This document shows, piece after piece, positions 8,998 to 18,200 of a stretch of 30,710 nucleotides of DNA (the stretch's first letter is position 1; each line of letters begins with the position of its first letter). The stretch covers positions 1 to 30,710 of the forward strand of contig CAUZEO010000021.1 of the NCBI GenBank assembly GCA_963578625.1, written 5' to 3'. The translations under genes and the position numbers were made by a program. The stretch comes from CAUZEO01 sp963578625 (GTDB lineage: Bacteria > Verrucomicrobiota > Kiritimatiellia > SLOV01). The notes under the pieces were generated by a model, which worked only from the letters and a program-made list of their open reading frames with translations, did no database searches and was not told where the DNA came from.

Positions 8998-11900
8998 ATG
9001 ACCGAGAGCAAAAGTTTCATGAGAGGTAACTTGAAAACAGGATTAAAGCGCGCGGCGTTGTGCCTGTGGCTTGGACTCGGGTGCGGAACCTGGGTCTTCG
9101 CCCAGGGAGTGGATGTGGGCGGAGGCAGGCGGACCGAAGAGTCGAGTGAACCGCTGCGGATGTTTAACAACCGGGGGCCGCGAGAAGTCGTTCCCCCTGC
9201 GCCGGATCCATCGGAGAAACCGACCTTCGTCGATGCGAATGGTCAGCTCGAGATCCTGATCGATCGCCAACACGGCTACTTGAAATCCCTACGCTTTCCC
9301 CGGCTTTTCGAGGAAGCAGATGCCCGGAGCATTGACCGTTATATTCTTCTCGGCGAAATCTCGAGTTCTGAACTGGACGATGAAGTAACCGGGTTCGAGG
9401 TCCAGGCCGACGCGGACAACCCGAAGATCATCGTGGACTGCCTGAACCGTAAATCGAGGTTTGCGATTCGGAAAATCTACGAGCTTTTTCCCGAACACCA
9501 TGAAGTCATCAAGACCGTGGAACTGGAAGCGCCCGCGGAGAATTTTCTCAACATCGTGTCGGTGACCGTCCTCTCGGACGAGACACGCGAGGGAGGGTAC
9601 TACTACCAGTACATCGCCCACACCGCCAGCCGGTACACAACGTTCCCTACCGCGGCCATTCCGGAGAGTTATTACGTCAACGGGCGCAATATGCAGAGCG
9701 CGCTCTGCACCGTGACCCGGCCGGATATCGATTTTACCTATGGCGAAGTGCAACTCACCATCAACGGCGTTCCCGAGTACATGGGCCTCAACGCGGACGA
9801 ATTTCCGAACAAGGACCGGATCGAATCCATGGTCACCCGGGAAGGCTGGCAGCTACCCCGGGGGAACTGGCTTCAGCTCGGACCCGGGAAAGGCGTGCAG
9901 ACGAAGAGCTGGCTCTATTCGGCGACGTGCGGGACGCACCTGATGTGGCACGCCAACTACCACAAGCGCTACTTCTTTCCGGCCTTCGCTCCGGAGAGGA
10001 GCCTGGCGAAGCGCATCGACATGGCCTTTGACATCAGCTTCCTGTGGCCGCACGCGGCAACGATATATACGAACGGTACCCTCGAATTGATCGAGGGCGA
10101 CCGGGAAATGAACATGGGGGGACTGAACAAGCGCTGGGAAAACGAACGTATTAAAGTAAAAACACCCGATGGTGGACCTCTATGGCACCAGCGCCTCGAC
10201 GCGTTCGACGCCGCGTATGCGATGTTCGAATCGCTCGACCTTGACCCGCGCGCCTGGGTCACCTGCGGCCTGGCTGAGACCATGTACACCATGGGCGATT
10301 TGCTGGCCGACCACATGTGGATCGCGCCGACCGGCGCCCGGGCGAAGCTCGAGGAGATGAAGAAGGTCCCCATGGACGAGTACTTCCAGTTCGTGCGGAA
10401 GCTGCAACGCCGGTGGCCCCGGTTCAAACTCTTCAACTACGAGCGAGGCAACTACTATCCCCATACCGATACCATTCGGGCGCATCCCGAGTTCGCTTTC
10501 CGGCCGGTCCCGAACCGCGACGGCATCGGCGTGAATAACTACACCCCGCGCTGGGACCACTATTTTTCACAACTGACTGACAAATACCTGGAACTCCAGA
10601 AGGAAGGTGTTTCGCTCTACGAGGACTGGGCCCTGCCCAGTTCCATGATGGAGGTACTGCCGGATGGGAAGATGACTTTTCAAAGCTACGAAACCTGCCA
10701 GATCGCACTGAAGAAGATGGCTCGGGCCATGCGCGACGCCGGCGGATTCTTTTTCGTGAACCAGTCCTCGGGGCCCTGGGCGGATTTCGGCTATGTCGAG
10801 GGTGGAAGCTGGGATACCGACACGCGGAGCGAGTGGCGGTTCTGGGCCGACCGGCTGCAACTGTACAAGCTGCATGAGTTCCGGCCCAACACGGTGGTCG
10901 CCCTCGACATGATGTGTGACGAGTTTATTCATCAGTGCCTCCTCTATAACTTTGTGCCCAACACGCGAAACCGGGTGGGAGTGGCCACGGTCCAAAGCTG
11001 GGCCCCCAAGGAGCTGATTCGGCTGCGGTGGTATCTGCGGGAGGCAAGCATGGCGCCGGTGCCGTTGCGGCCGGTCCCCTGGGAGACCCCGGGCAGTCCT
11101 CTGGAAACCAGCGTGATGACCCTGCCCGGGTCGGTTTACCTGGGCGCCTACAACCACGTGACCAATGACCATACCGCCGACCTGTCGGTGGACCTGCGCC
11201 CGGTCATTGACCGGAAACCGTACGCCATTTGGAGAGTTGACATTACCAAAGGCCCGTGGGCGGGCCTGGTTACCCCCCAGGGATTTGAGCCGCATGTGCC
11301 CACCGATACCAAGCCGGGCGAAATGTACCAGAAGGTGGGATACAAGTTCGAAGAGGCGGAAACGGAGTTTTCCCCGTATGGCGGCGCCGTGTGGGACGGT
11401 CTACGCCTGAAGCTTCCGGGCGTCGAAATTTCCAAACGTCAGTCGACCTACTTTTTCCTGGCCACGGTGCCGGCGGTGGTGCGGTCGGTCGAAGGCCGGG
11501 ACGTTCTCTGGCCGGTGGGCAGCCAGCCGCACATTCATATCGAGGAGATAGAGGACGGCACCCTGCTCATCCGTAACGACTACAACGAGGCCATCGTAGC
11601 CCTTCATCCGGAGTGGCTTTCCGATGACCACAACCTCGTCGCACTGGATGAAAGACTGGGTTGGCCCACGATCCGGATTCTCCCCGGGACCTGGCGGCTC
11701 AAACCCGACGGCCGCCTCCTCTGGGAAAACCGGCCTGAGAATCCGATCGGTCCGATCAGTCCGATCAGTCCGATCGAACCTGAACCCCGCGTCGCCCTTG
11801 ACACGAGCCAGCTTGCCGCGGAGAACGTTCTTCATATCCAAAACGGGAAAGACGATTACCAGGGGCAATTCAATGAGCAGATGGCCACGGGCCAGTGGGG

Positions 11901-12399
11901 AGACGAGGGGAACACCCGGCACGGTGACGACGGCATCTTTCTATACCGCGATGACGACAAAACCCGGCATGCCCGGTCACTCATCCGGTTCGACCTCGCA
12001 GGGCAGGTGCCAGAGGGTGCGCGCGTAACCCGCGCCGTCCTGGTTCTCAATTCCCCCAAACCGGCGGCCGGTGGAATCAACGTTGTGAAGGGATTCAAGG
12101 CGCTCAAGCCCTGGACGGACGGAAAAACGTGGTGGAACAACTGGGGGAGCGGCGGCAGCGATGCAGGGTATGTCGACGATGCGATACTCTGCAGCGCGAA
12201 AGTCGGCGAAGCCGGCAATACATACTTTGTGCTGGATGCATCCGGCATTCAGACCTGGCTCGACCAGCCCGAAACCAATCACGGACTGCTTCTCAAACCC
12301 GAAGGCAGCGACAGAGGTTTCCACTTTTGGGCCGACGGGAATAAGGACACAAGCCCGCCCAAACTCATCCTCGAATACGACATGAGATCGACACCATGA
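8998..12399 (+). CDS. Paralogue C: secreted glycoside-hydrolase-like protein with DNRLRE/CBM96 module
   Basis: 1133 residues from ATG 8998, chosen because it matches the start of B; ATG 9019 or TTG 9031 (the position matching the A start) are alternatives. Signal peptide with VFA|Q cleavage. Very similar to B over its full length, with NYERGNYY, LYEDW, WADFGY, VEGGSWD and DMMCDEFIHQC all kept. Two oddities: the otherwise invariant SATRGTHLMWH motif reads SATCGTHLMWH (Cys for Arg, about 9928), and the linker before the carbohydrate-binding module contains a 9-bp tandem repeat encoding Pro-Ile-Ser/Gly units. The module runs from about NVLHIQNGKDDYQGQ to PPKLILEYD. The stop codon overlaps the start of D by ATGA, so C and D are probably translated from one mRNA. 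Confidence 0.8.
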   Translation: MTESKSFMRGNLKTGLKRAALCLWLGLGCGTWVFAQGVDVGGGRRTEESSEPLRMFNNRGPREVVPPAPDPSEKPTFVDANGQLEILIDRQHGYLKSLRFPRLFEEADARSIDRYILLGEISSSELDDEVTGFEVQADADNPKIIVDCLNRKSRFAIRKIYELFPEHHEVIKTVELEAPAENFLNIVSVTVLSDETREGGYYYQYIAHTASRYTTFPTAAIPESYYVNGRNMQSALCTVTRPDIDFTYGEVQLTINGVPEYMGLNADEFPNKDRIESMVTREGWQLPRGNWLQLGPGKGVQTKSWLYSATCGTHLMWHANYHKRYFFPAFAPERSLAKRIDMAFDISFLWPHAATIYTNGTLELIEGDREMNMGGLNKRWENERIKVKTPDGGPLWHQRLDAFDAAYAMFESLDLDPRAWVTCGLAETMYTMGDLLADHMWIAPTGARAKLEEMKKVPMDEYFQFVRKLQRRWPRFKLFNYERGNYYPHTDTIRAHPEFAFRPVPNRDGIGVNNYTPRWDHYFSQLTDKYLELQKEGVSLYEDWALPSSMMEVLPDGKMTFQSYETCQIALKKMARAMRDAGGFFFVNQSSGPWADFGYVEGGSWDTDTRSEWRFWADRLQLYKLHEFRPNTVVALDMMCDEFIHQCLLYNFVPNTRNRVGVATVQSWAPKELIRLRWYLREASMAPVPLRPVPWETPGSPLETSVMTLPGSVYLGAYNHVTNDHTADLSVDLRPVIDRKPYAIWRVDITKGPWAGLVTPQGFEPHVPTDTKPGEMYQKVGYKFEEAETEFSPYGGAVWDGLRLKLPGVEISKRQSTYFFLATVPAVVRSVEGRDVLWPVGSQPHIHIEEIEDGTLLIRNDYNEAIVALHPEWLSDDHNLVALDERLGWPTIRILPGTWRLKPDGRLLWENRPENPIGPISPISPIEPEPRVALDTSQLAAENVLHIQNGKDDYQGQFNEQMATGQWGDEGNTRHGDDGIFLYRDDDKTRHARSLIRFDLAGQVPEGARVTRAVLVLNSPKPAAGGINVVKGFKALKPWTDGKTWWNNWGSGGSDAGYVDDAILCSAKVGEAGNTYFVLDASGIQTWLDQPETNHGLLLKPEGSDRGFHFWADGNKDTSPPKLILEYDMRSTP
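11742..11777 (+). repeat. Four tandem 9-bp units inside paralogue C
   Basis: Units TCCGATCGG, TCCGATCAG, TCCGATCAG, TCCGATCGA. In frame they encode a P-I-G/P-I-S linker between the beta-rich region and the CBM96-type module. None of the other paralogues has it, so it is a recent slippage expansion that lengthens the linker without breaking the frame. Confidence 0.85.
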
Positions 12400-14984
12400 A
12401 TAGTTCAAGACCCAAAATGAGTTTACCCCGAGCCGTCCCTGCCTTCGCACTGTTGCATCTTTTATGCGGTGCAGCGATTGGGGACGATCACCTCCTCAAG
12501 AACAGAAGCCCGGTTGAAGTCCCCCCGCCCGCTCCCGTCCCGGGAGAGAAGCCCACCTGGTCGGACCCAAAGGGCCGATTGGAAGTCATGATCGACGCCG
12601 AACACGGGTATCTGAAATCTGTTCGATTTCCGGGCTTGCTGGAAGAGGCGGCCGCGCGAAGCATCGACCGGTATGTCGTTTTCGATGGACTTGCCAGCAC
12701 AGAACTCGATGACGAAGTCACCGGCTTCGCGATCGACACTGAACCGCAGTCTCCGCGGATCGTGGTCGACTGCCTCAACCGGACATCGCGGATTGCGGTC
12801 AGGAAAATCTATACGATGGACCCGGCGCGTCATTCGATCGTCAAGACCGTGGAGATGGACGCGCAGTCCGAAAAGATGGTCGCGTTGGTTTCCGCGACCG
12901 TGCTATCCGACGAGACACGCGAAGGCGGGTACTACTACCAGTATCAGAGTCACGTCAACTTGAGGTTGATGGCATTTCCAACGGCATCGATCGGGGATGC
13001 CTATCGCCTTGAAACCGGCGACGATCTGCACAGCGCGGTGTTGACGGTGACCCGGCCCGACGTCGATTTCACATATGGGGAGGTACACCTTTTTACCAAT
13101 GACACCGGCGAACACATGGTCAACGTGGAGCCGGACTTCATGAGCATCAAGATGGACCGGATGACCGTCCTCACGAAGGACGGCTGGCAACTGCCCCGCG
13201 GCGGGTGGCTGCAACTCGGACCCGGCCGGGGAGCGCAGCGGGTCGGCACCCTCTACAGCGCAACCCGGGGCACCCACCTGATGTGGCACGCCGAGTATCA
13301 CAAACGCCATCTCTACCCAATGTTCGCGGCGGAGCGGCCCTTCGAGAAGCACCTCGACATGGCTTTCGACGCCAGCTTCATCCGGCAGTACCAGGTGGCT
13401 GAATACGTGGATGGGCGCCTGGAGCTTTTCGAAGAGCAGAGCATCTACGGGGGAATCCCCGAATTCAAACGGCTGGAGCGTATCGTAGAGAGTCTCGGAC
13501 CCCGCGCCTGGGCGCCCTGCGTGCTGTACGAGACCACGTTCACCCACGGGGATCACTTGAGCGACAACTTCTACTTTACCAAAAACTCCCGGGGAACCTT
13601 CGAAGACCTCAGGATCATCAAGACGAAAGAGTACATGGAGTTCGTGAAGACCATGCAACGGGCGCTGCCCCGATTTCAACTGTTGAACTATGAGCGCGGC
13701 AGCTACTGGAATTTTACCGAGACGATTCAAAAGCATCCGGAACTGGCTCTCTATACGTCGGGCCCCTTTCAATTCGGCGAGAGGGAATGGATGGTTCACC
13801 GGGCCCGATGGGAGCCGCACTTCCGGTTGCTGGGTGACAAGTACGTCGAACTTCAGAAGGAAGGTCTTTCGCTGTACACCGACGGCTCTTTCTCCGGGAT
13901 CAATGCGAAGATTCAGAAGGACGGAAGCCTCGTGTTCGAGAGTCACGAGGTCGGGTATGCCGGCGAAAAGAAAATGGCGGAGCGCCTTCGGGCCGCCGGC
14001 GGGATGTACTGGAGCAACCAGCCGCAGGCGCCCTATGCCGACGTGAGCTATTTCGAAGGGGCATGGGACGCGGAGATCAAGGCGAACTGGCGGTACCTCG
14101 GTGACCGGCTGCAACTCTACAAGCTGCATGAGTTCAGGCCGAACACCACGGTGGCCCTGTTCATGATGTGCGACGAGTACATTCATCAGTGCCTCGCGTA
14201 TAACCTGGTCCCGAACTTGAATGACCGGATCGGTACGGCCTACCAGCTCAGCCGGGTTCCCGAGGAACTGACAAAGCTGCGGTGGCCCTTACGGGAGGCA
14301 CGGATGGCGCCGGTACCGCTGCGCCCGGTGGCGTGGGAACAGCCGGACAGTCCGCTGGAAACCGTGGTCATGACCCTCCCCGGGACGGTGTACCTGGCCG
14401 CCATGCTCCACAGCACCAACGAGTACACCGCCGACTTGTCGGTTGATCTCGAACCGATCATGGATCGAAAACCGTACGGGCTCTGGAAGGCGTCCATCAC
14501 GGAGGGTCCGTGGGTTGGCCTCCCACACGGAAACGGCCTTCAGCCCCCGAGCGCCTATAAGGAACCGTATACCGATGTCTACAAGGACGTTCCGGCCGAG
14601 GTCACGGTGAAGCCGGTGAAGAACGCCCGCTGGGACGGTCTTCATTTGTCTTTACCCGGCGTGAACATCCTCCCCCAGAATTCGGTGTTCTTCTTTTTGG
14701 CTACGGTGCCTGCCGTGGTGAGATCGGTGGAAGGGATGGATGTAATCTGGCCGTTGGGAAGCCAGCCCCACATCAAGATCACGCCTCACCCGGATGGAAC
14801 GATGCTGGTTCACAATGATTACGTTGAGGCGGTGCTTGCCGTTTCCCCGGAGTGGATTTCGGAGGATGCCGTGTTCGAAACACCGGACGAGACGCTGGGC
14901 TGGCCAACCGTAACGGTTCTGCCCGGTACCTGGCGGCTGACCCCGGACGGACGGCTCCTTTACCATAGCCTTGCAGCAGACTAA
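12396..14984 (+). CDS. Paralogue D: secreted glycoside-hydrolase-like protein lacking the C-terminal module
   Basis: 862 residues. Its ATG overlaps the stop of C (ATGA), indicating translational coupling. The signal peptide is unlike those of A, B, C and E (hydrophobic AVPAFALLHLLCGAAIG, cleavage near residue 29). The N-terminal region matches the family (DPKGRLEVMIDAEHGYLKS, ARSIDRYV, FTYGEVHLF, SATRGTHLMWH), but the segment before the barrel is about 30 residues shorter. Key central residues are kept: E443 (NYERGSYW), D496 (LYTDG), D549 (YADVSY), E554 (FEGAWD), D558 and MMCDEYIHQC; YEDW has become YTDG. The protein ends at GRLLYHSLAAD, just where A, B, C and E continue into the linker and CBM96-type module. 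It is therefore a naturally module-free, most divergent member, perhaps with a different substrate or a soluble mode of action (inference). Confidence 0.8.
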   Translation: MNSSRPKMSLPRAVPAFALLHLLCGAAIGDDHLLKNRSPVEVPPPAPVPGEKPTWSDPKGRLEVMIDAEHGYLKSVRFPGLLEEAAARSIDRYVVFDGLASTELDDEVTGFAIDTEPQSPRIVVDCLNRTSRIAVRKIYTMDPARHSIVKTVEMDAQSEKMVALVSATVLSDETREGGYYYQYQSHVNLRLMAFPTASIGDAYRLETGDDLHSAVLTVTRPDVDFTYGEVHLFTNDTGEHMVNVEPDFMSIKMDRMTVLTKDGWQLPRGGWLQLGPGRGAQRVGTLYSATRGTHLMWHAEYHKRHLYPMFAAERPFEKHLDMAFDASFIRQYQVAEYVDGRLELFEEQSIYGGIPEFKRLERIVESLGPRAWAPCVLYETTFTHGDHLSDNFYFTKNSRGTFEDLRIIKTKEYMEFVKTMQRALPRFQLLNYERGSYWNFTETIQKHPELALYTSGPFQFGEREWMVHRARWEPHFRLLGDKYVELQKEGLSLYTDGSFSGINAKIQKDGSLVFESHEVGYAGEKKMAERLRAAGGMYWSNQPQAPYADVSYFEGAWDAEIKANWRYLGDRLQLYKLHEFRPNTTVALFMMCDEYIHQCLAYNLVPNLNDRIGTAYQLSRVPEELTKLRWPLREARMAPVPLRPVAWEQPDSPLETVVMTLPGTVYLAAMLHSTNEYTADLSVDLEPIMDRKPYGLWKASITEGPWVGLPHGNGLQPPSAYKEPYTDVYKDVPAEVTVKPVKNARWDGLHLSLPGVNILPQNSVFFFLATVPAVVRSVEGMDVIWPLGSQPHIKITPHPDGTMLVHNDYVEAVLAVSPEWISEDAVFETPDETLGWPTVTVLPGTWRLTPDGRLLYHSLAAD

Positions 14985-15150
14985 CGCCACCTCCGAGCTT
15001 GCTCTGCTCTTTGCGCACAAATACCACTGGGCAAACAAACGCCGGCGCACTCCAAATTTCGCGTCTTGGGCGCCGTACACGTAAATGTATTGACGTCTGC
15101 GTTTGCCCAGTCCGATTTGTGCGTAAAGAGCAGAGCAAGCTCGGTGGGGT
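14985..15150. repeat. Long inverted repeat between D and E
   Basis: Arms 14995-15036 and 15101-15142 are complementary at 38 of 42 positions and are separated by 64 bases. The spacer contains a second hairpin, CGGCGC...CCAA / TTGGGCGCCG (about 15042-15071). Transcribed, this would give a long RNA hairpin just after the stop of D and 70 bases before E. The outer sequence CGCCACCTCCGAGCTTGCTC (14985-15004) recurs at 24091-24110 with two changes, so the element is repeated and probably of MITE/REP type. It may also act as an mRNA processing or attenuation site. Confidence 0.8.
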
Positions 15151-15219
15151 CCATAAATCCGGCTTTCTCGATAGCCCCTTTTCGGTTACGGTGCCGGGAA
15201 TTCAACTTGGGAGTAATTC

Positions 15220-18200
15220 ATGGGTACGGAAATTAGAATTGCGGCGTTGTGGCTCTGGCTGGGCCTGGGATGCGGATCCTTGGTCTTCGCCCAGGGAGTG
15301 GATGTAGACGGGGGAACGCGGCTCGAGGACGCAAGCGAACCGCTCCGGTTGTTTCAGAACCGGGGGCCGAGAGAGATCGTTCCTCCCGCGCCGGATCCTT
15401 CGGAGCAACCGACCTATGCCGATCCCCAGGGCCGCTTGGAAATCCTGATCGACCGGAAGCACGGCTACTTGAAGTCTCTTCGCTTCCCAAAGCTGTTCGA
15501 AGAAGCGGACGCTCGAAGCATCGACCGGTACATCGTCCTCGATGGTGTTTCCAGTTCAGAACTGGACGATGAGGTCACCCGCTTCGAGGACCTCACGGAC
15601 GCAGACAGGCCGCATATCGTTGTGGAGTGTTTGAACCGGCAGTCGGGAATCGCCGTCCGCAAGATTTATCAAATCGATGCCGCGCACCACGAAGTAATCA
15701 AACGGGTCGAGATCGATTCGCCCTCGGAGAAAATCCTCAACATCGTTTCCGTGACCGTCCTCTCCGACGAGGCGCGCGCTGGGGGGTACTACTACCAGTA
15801 CATCGGCCACACCGGCAACCGGTATTGCACGTTTCCCACTGCGGCGATTCCCGAGAGCTTCTTCGTCAACGGGCGCAATATGCAGAGCGGGCTCTGCACG
15901 GTGACCCGCCCGGACATCGACTTTACCTATGGGGAAGTGCAGCTCACGATAAACGACGTTCCCGAATACATGAGCGTCCCGGCGGATGACTATCCGAACA
16001 CGGGCTGGATCGAGGCCATGGTCACGCGCGAAGGCTGGCAGCTTCCCCGGGGGAACTGGCTTCAGCTCGGACCCGGGAAAGGCTTGCAAACGAAAAGCTG
16101 GCTCTATTCCGCAACCCGTGGAACGCACTTGATGTGGCATGCCAAGTACCACAAGCGCTACTTCTCCCCCGCTTTCGCGCCTGAGCGGCGCCTGGACAGG
16201 GGCATCGACTGCGCCTTTGACACCAGCTTTCTGTGGCCGCACGCGGCCGTCAAATACAAGGACGGCGCACTTGAATTGATCGAAGGTGACCTGGAACAAT
16301 ATCTCGCGGGCGAGAACAAGCGCTGGGAGAACGAGCCGATCCACTACACGGGACCCGCTGGCGAACCTCTGTGGCCCCAGCACCTCGCCCTCTTCGACGC
16401 AATTTACGCGGGGTTTGAAACTCTCGACCTCGACCCGCGCGCCTGGGCCACCTGCGGCCTCGCGGAAACGATGTACACCATGGGGGATTTTCTCGCCGAC
16501 CACATGTGGCTGGCGCCGAATTCCAGGGCGGCGGCCAAGGACATGATGAAGGTTTCCATGGAGGAGTACTTCGGGTTCGTACGAGCGCTGCAACTCCGGT
16601 GGCCCCGGTTCAAGCTCTTCAACTACGAGCGCGGCGGCTACTACGCCCATACCGATACCATTCAGGAGCATCCCGAGTTTGCCTTCCGGACGGTCTACCG
16701 TGGCGACACCGGCGTCGTGGATCACTATTCCCCGATCTGGAAATTCTACTGGGCGCAGATGACGGATAAGTACCTGGAACTGCAGAAGGAAGGCGTTTCG
16801 CTCTACGACGACTGGGCCGTGCCCGGCGCCGCGGTTGCGAAGCTGCCGGATGGGAAGACCATTTATCAAAGTTACGAGTCCTGTCTGGTGGCGATGAAGA
16901 AGATGGCCCGGACCCTGCGCGACGCCGGCGGGTTCTTCTACGTGAACCAGCCTTCGGGTGCGTTCGCCGATTTCGGGTATATCGAGGGAGGCAGTTGGGA
17001 CACCGACACCCAGGTGGAGTGGCGCTACTGGGCGGACCGCCTTCAACTCTACAAGCTCCATGAGTTCCGGCCCAACACCGTGGTCGCACTCGACATGATG
17101 TGCGACGAGTTCATCCACCAGTGCCTCCTCTATAACTTCGTGCCCGGCATCAGGAACCGGGTGGGAGTGGCCACGGCCCAGAGCTGGGCTCCCAGGGAGT
17201 TGGTCCGGGTGCGGTGGAACCTGCGTGAGGCGAGCATGGCACCGGTGCCGCTTCGTCCGGTCCCGTGGGAAACTCCCGGCAGCCCGCTGGAAACCAGCGT
17301 GATGACCCTGCCCGGGACGGTCTACCTGGCCGCGTACAACCATGTGACCAATGACCATACTGCCGACCTGACGGTGGATCTGCACCCGGTCATCGATCGG
17401 AAGCCGCACGCCATCTGGAGAGTAGACGTTACGAAAGGACCGTGGGCGGGCCTGGTCACCCCGCAGGGAACCGAGCCTCACGTACCGATCGGAGACGGTT
17501 CAGCAGCCAGAGTTGGATACAAATACGAAGTGGCTGAAACGGAGTTCACGCCGTACCACGCCGCGGTCTGGGACGATCTGCGCCTGAAACTGACGGCGGT
17601 CGAAATTTCCAGGCGTCAGTCGACCTACTTCTTCCTGGCCACCGTTCCCGCGGTCGTCCGCTCGGTCGAAGGCCGGGAAGTCCTCTGGCCGGTAAGCAGC
17701 CAGCCGCACATCAGAATTACGCATCACACGGACGGGGCGTTGCTGGTTCAAAGCGACTACACCGAAGTGATCCTGGCCCTGTCTCCCGACTGGCTGACGG
17801 AAGATGCCGGGATCGAAGCACAGGACAAGAAGACCGGTTGGCCGACCGTCACCGTGCTGCCGGGAACCTGGCGACTGATGCCCGACGGACGGCTTCTCTA
17901 CGAAAGCCGCTCACCGGATCCACTCCCGGATTCCGCCGCGCTGCCGGGAGGCGGAATGTCGCCCATTGCCATAGGTACACCGATCGCCAGACTCGAAAAA
18001 CTAGGCTCGGAGCATGTCCTGACATTGCAAAACGGAATCGACGGCTATGACGGGCAATCGAATGACCAGATCAATACCGGACAGTGGGGAAACGAGGGGA
18101 ACCTGGTGCCCGGCGCAGACGGCATCTTTATCTATGGAAACGGCGAGGCGAAACGCTATTCCCGCCTGTTGATCCGGTTCAACCTCGAGGGCCGGCTTCC

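Noticed and set aside
11742..11777. Short tandem repeat as a CRISPR-like array
   Set aside because: Units are 9 bp with no spacers and are in frame within a gene.
15556..17481. Very long antisense ORF (641 codons) and similar ones opposite A, B, C and D
   Set aside because: They mirror conserved coding regions in GC-rich DNA, recur opposite each paralogue, contain no recognisable domain, and lack ribosome binding sites.
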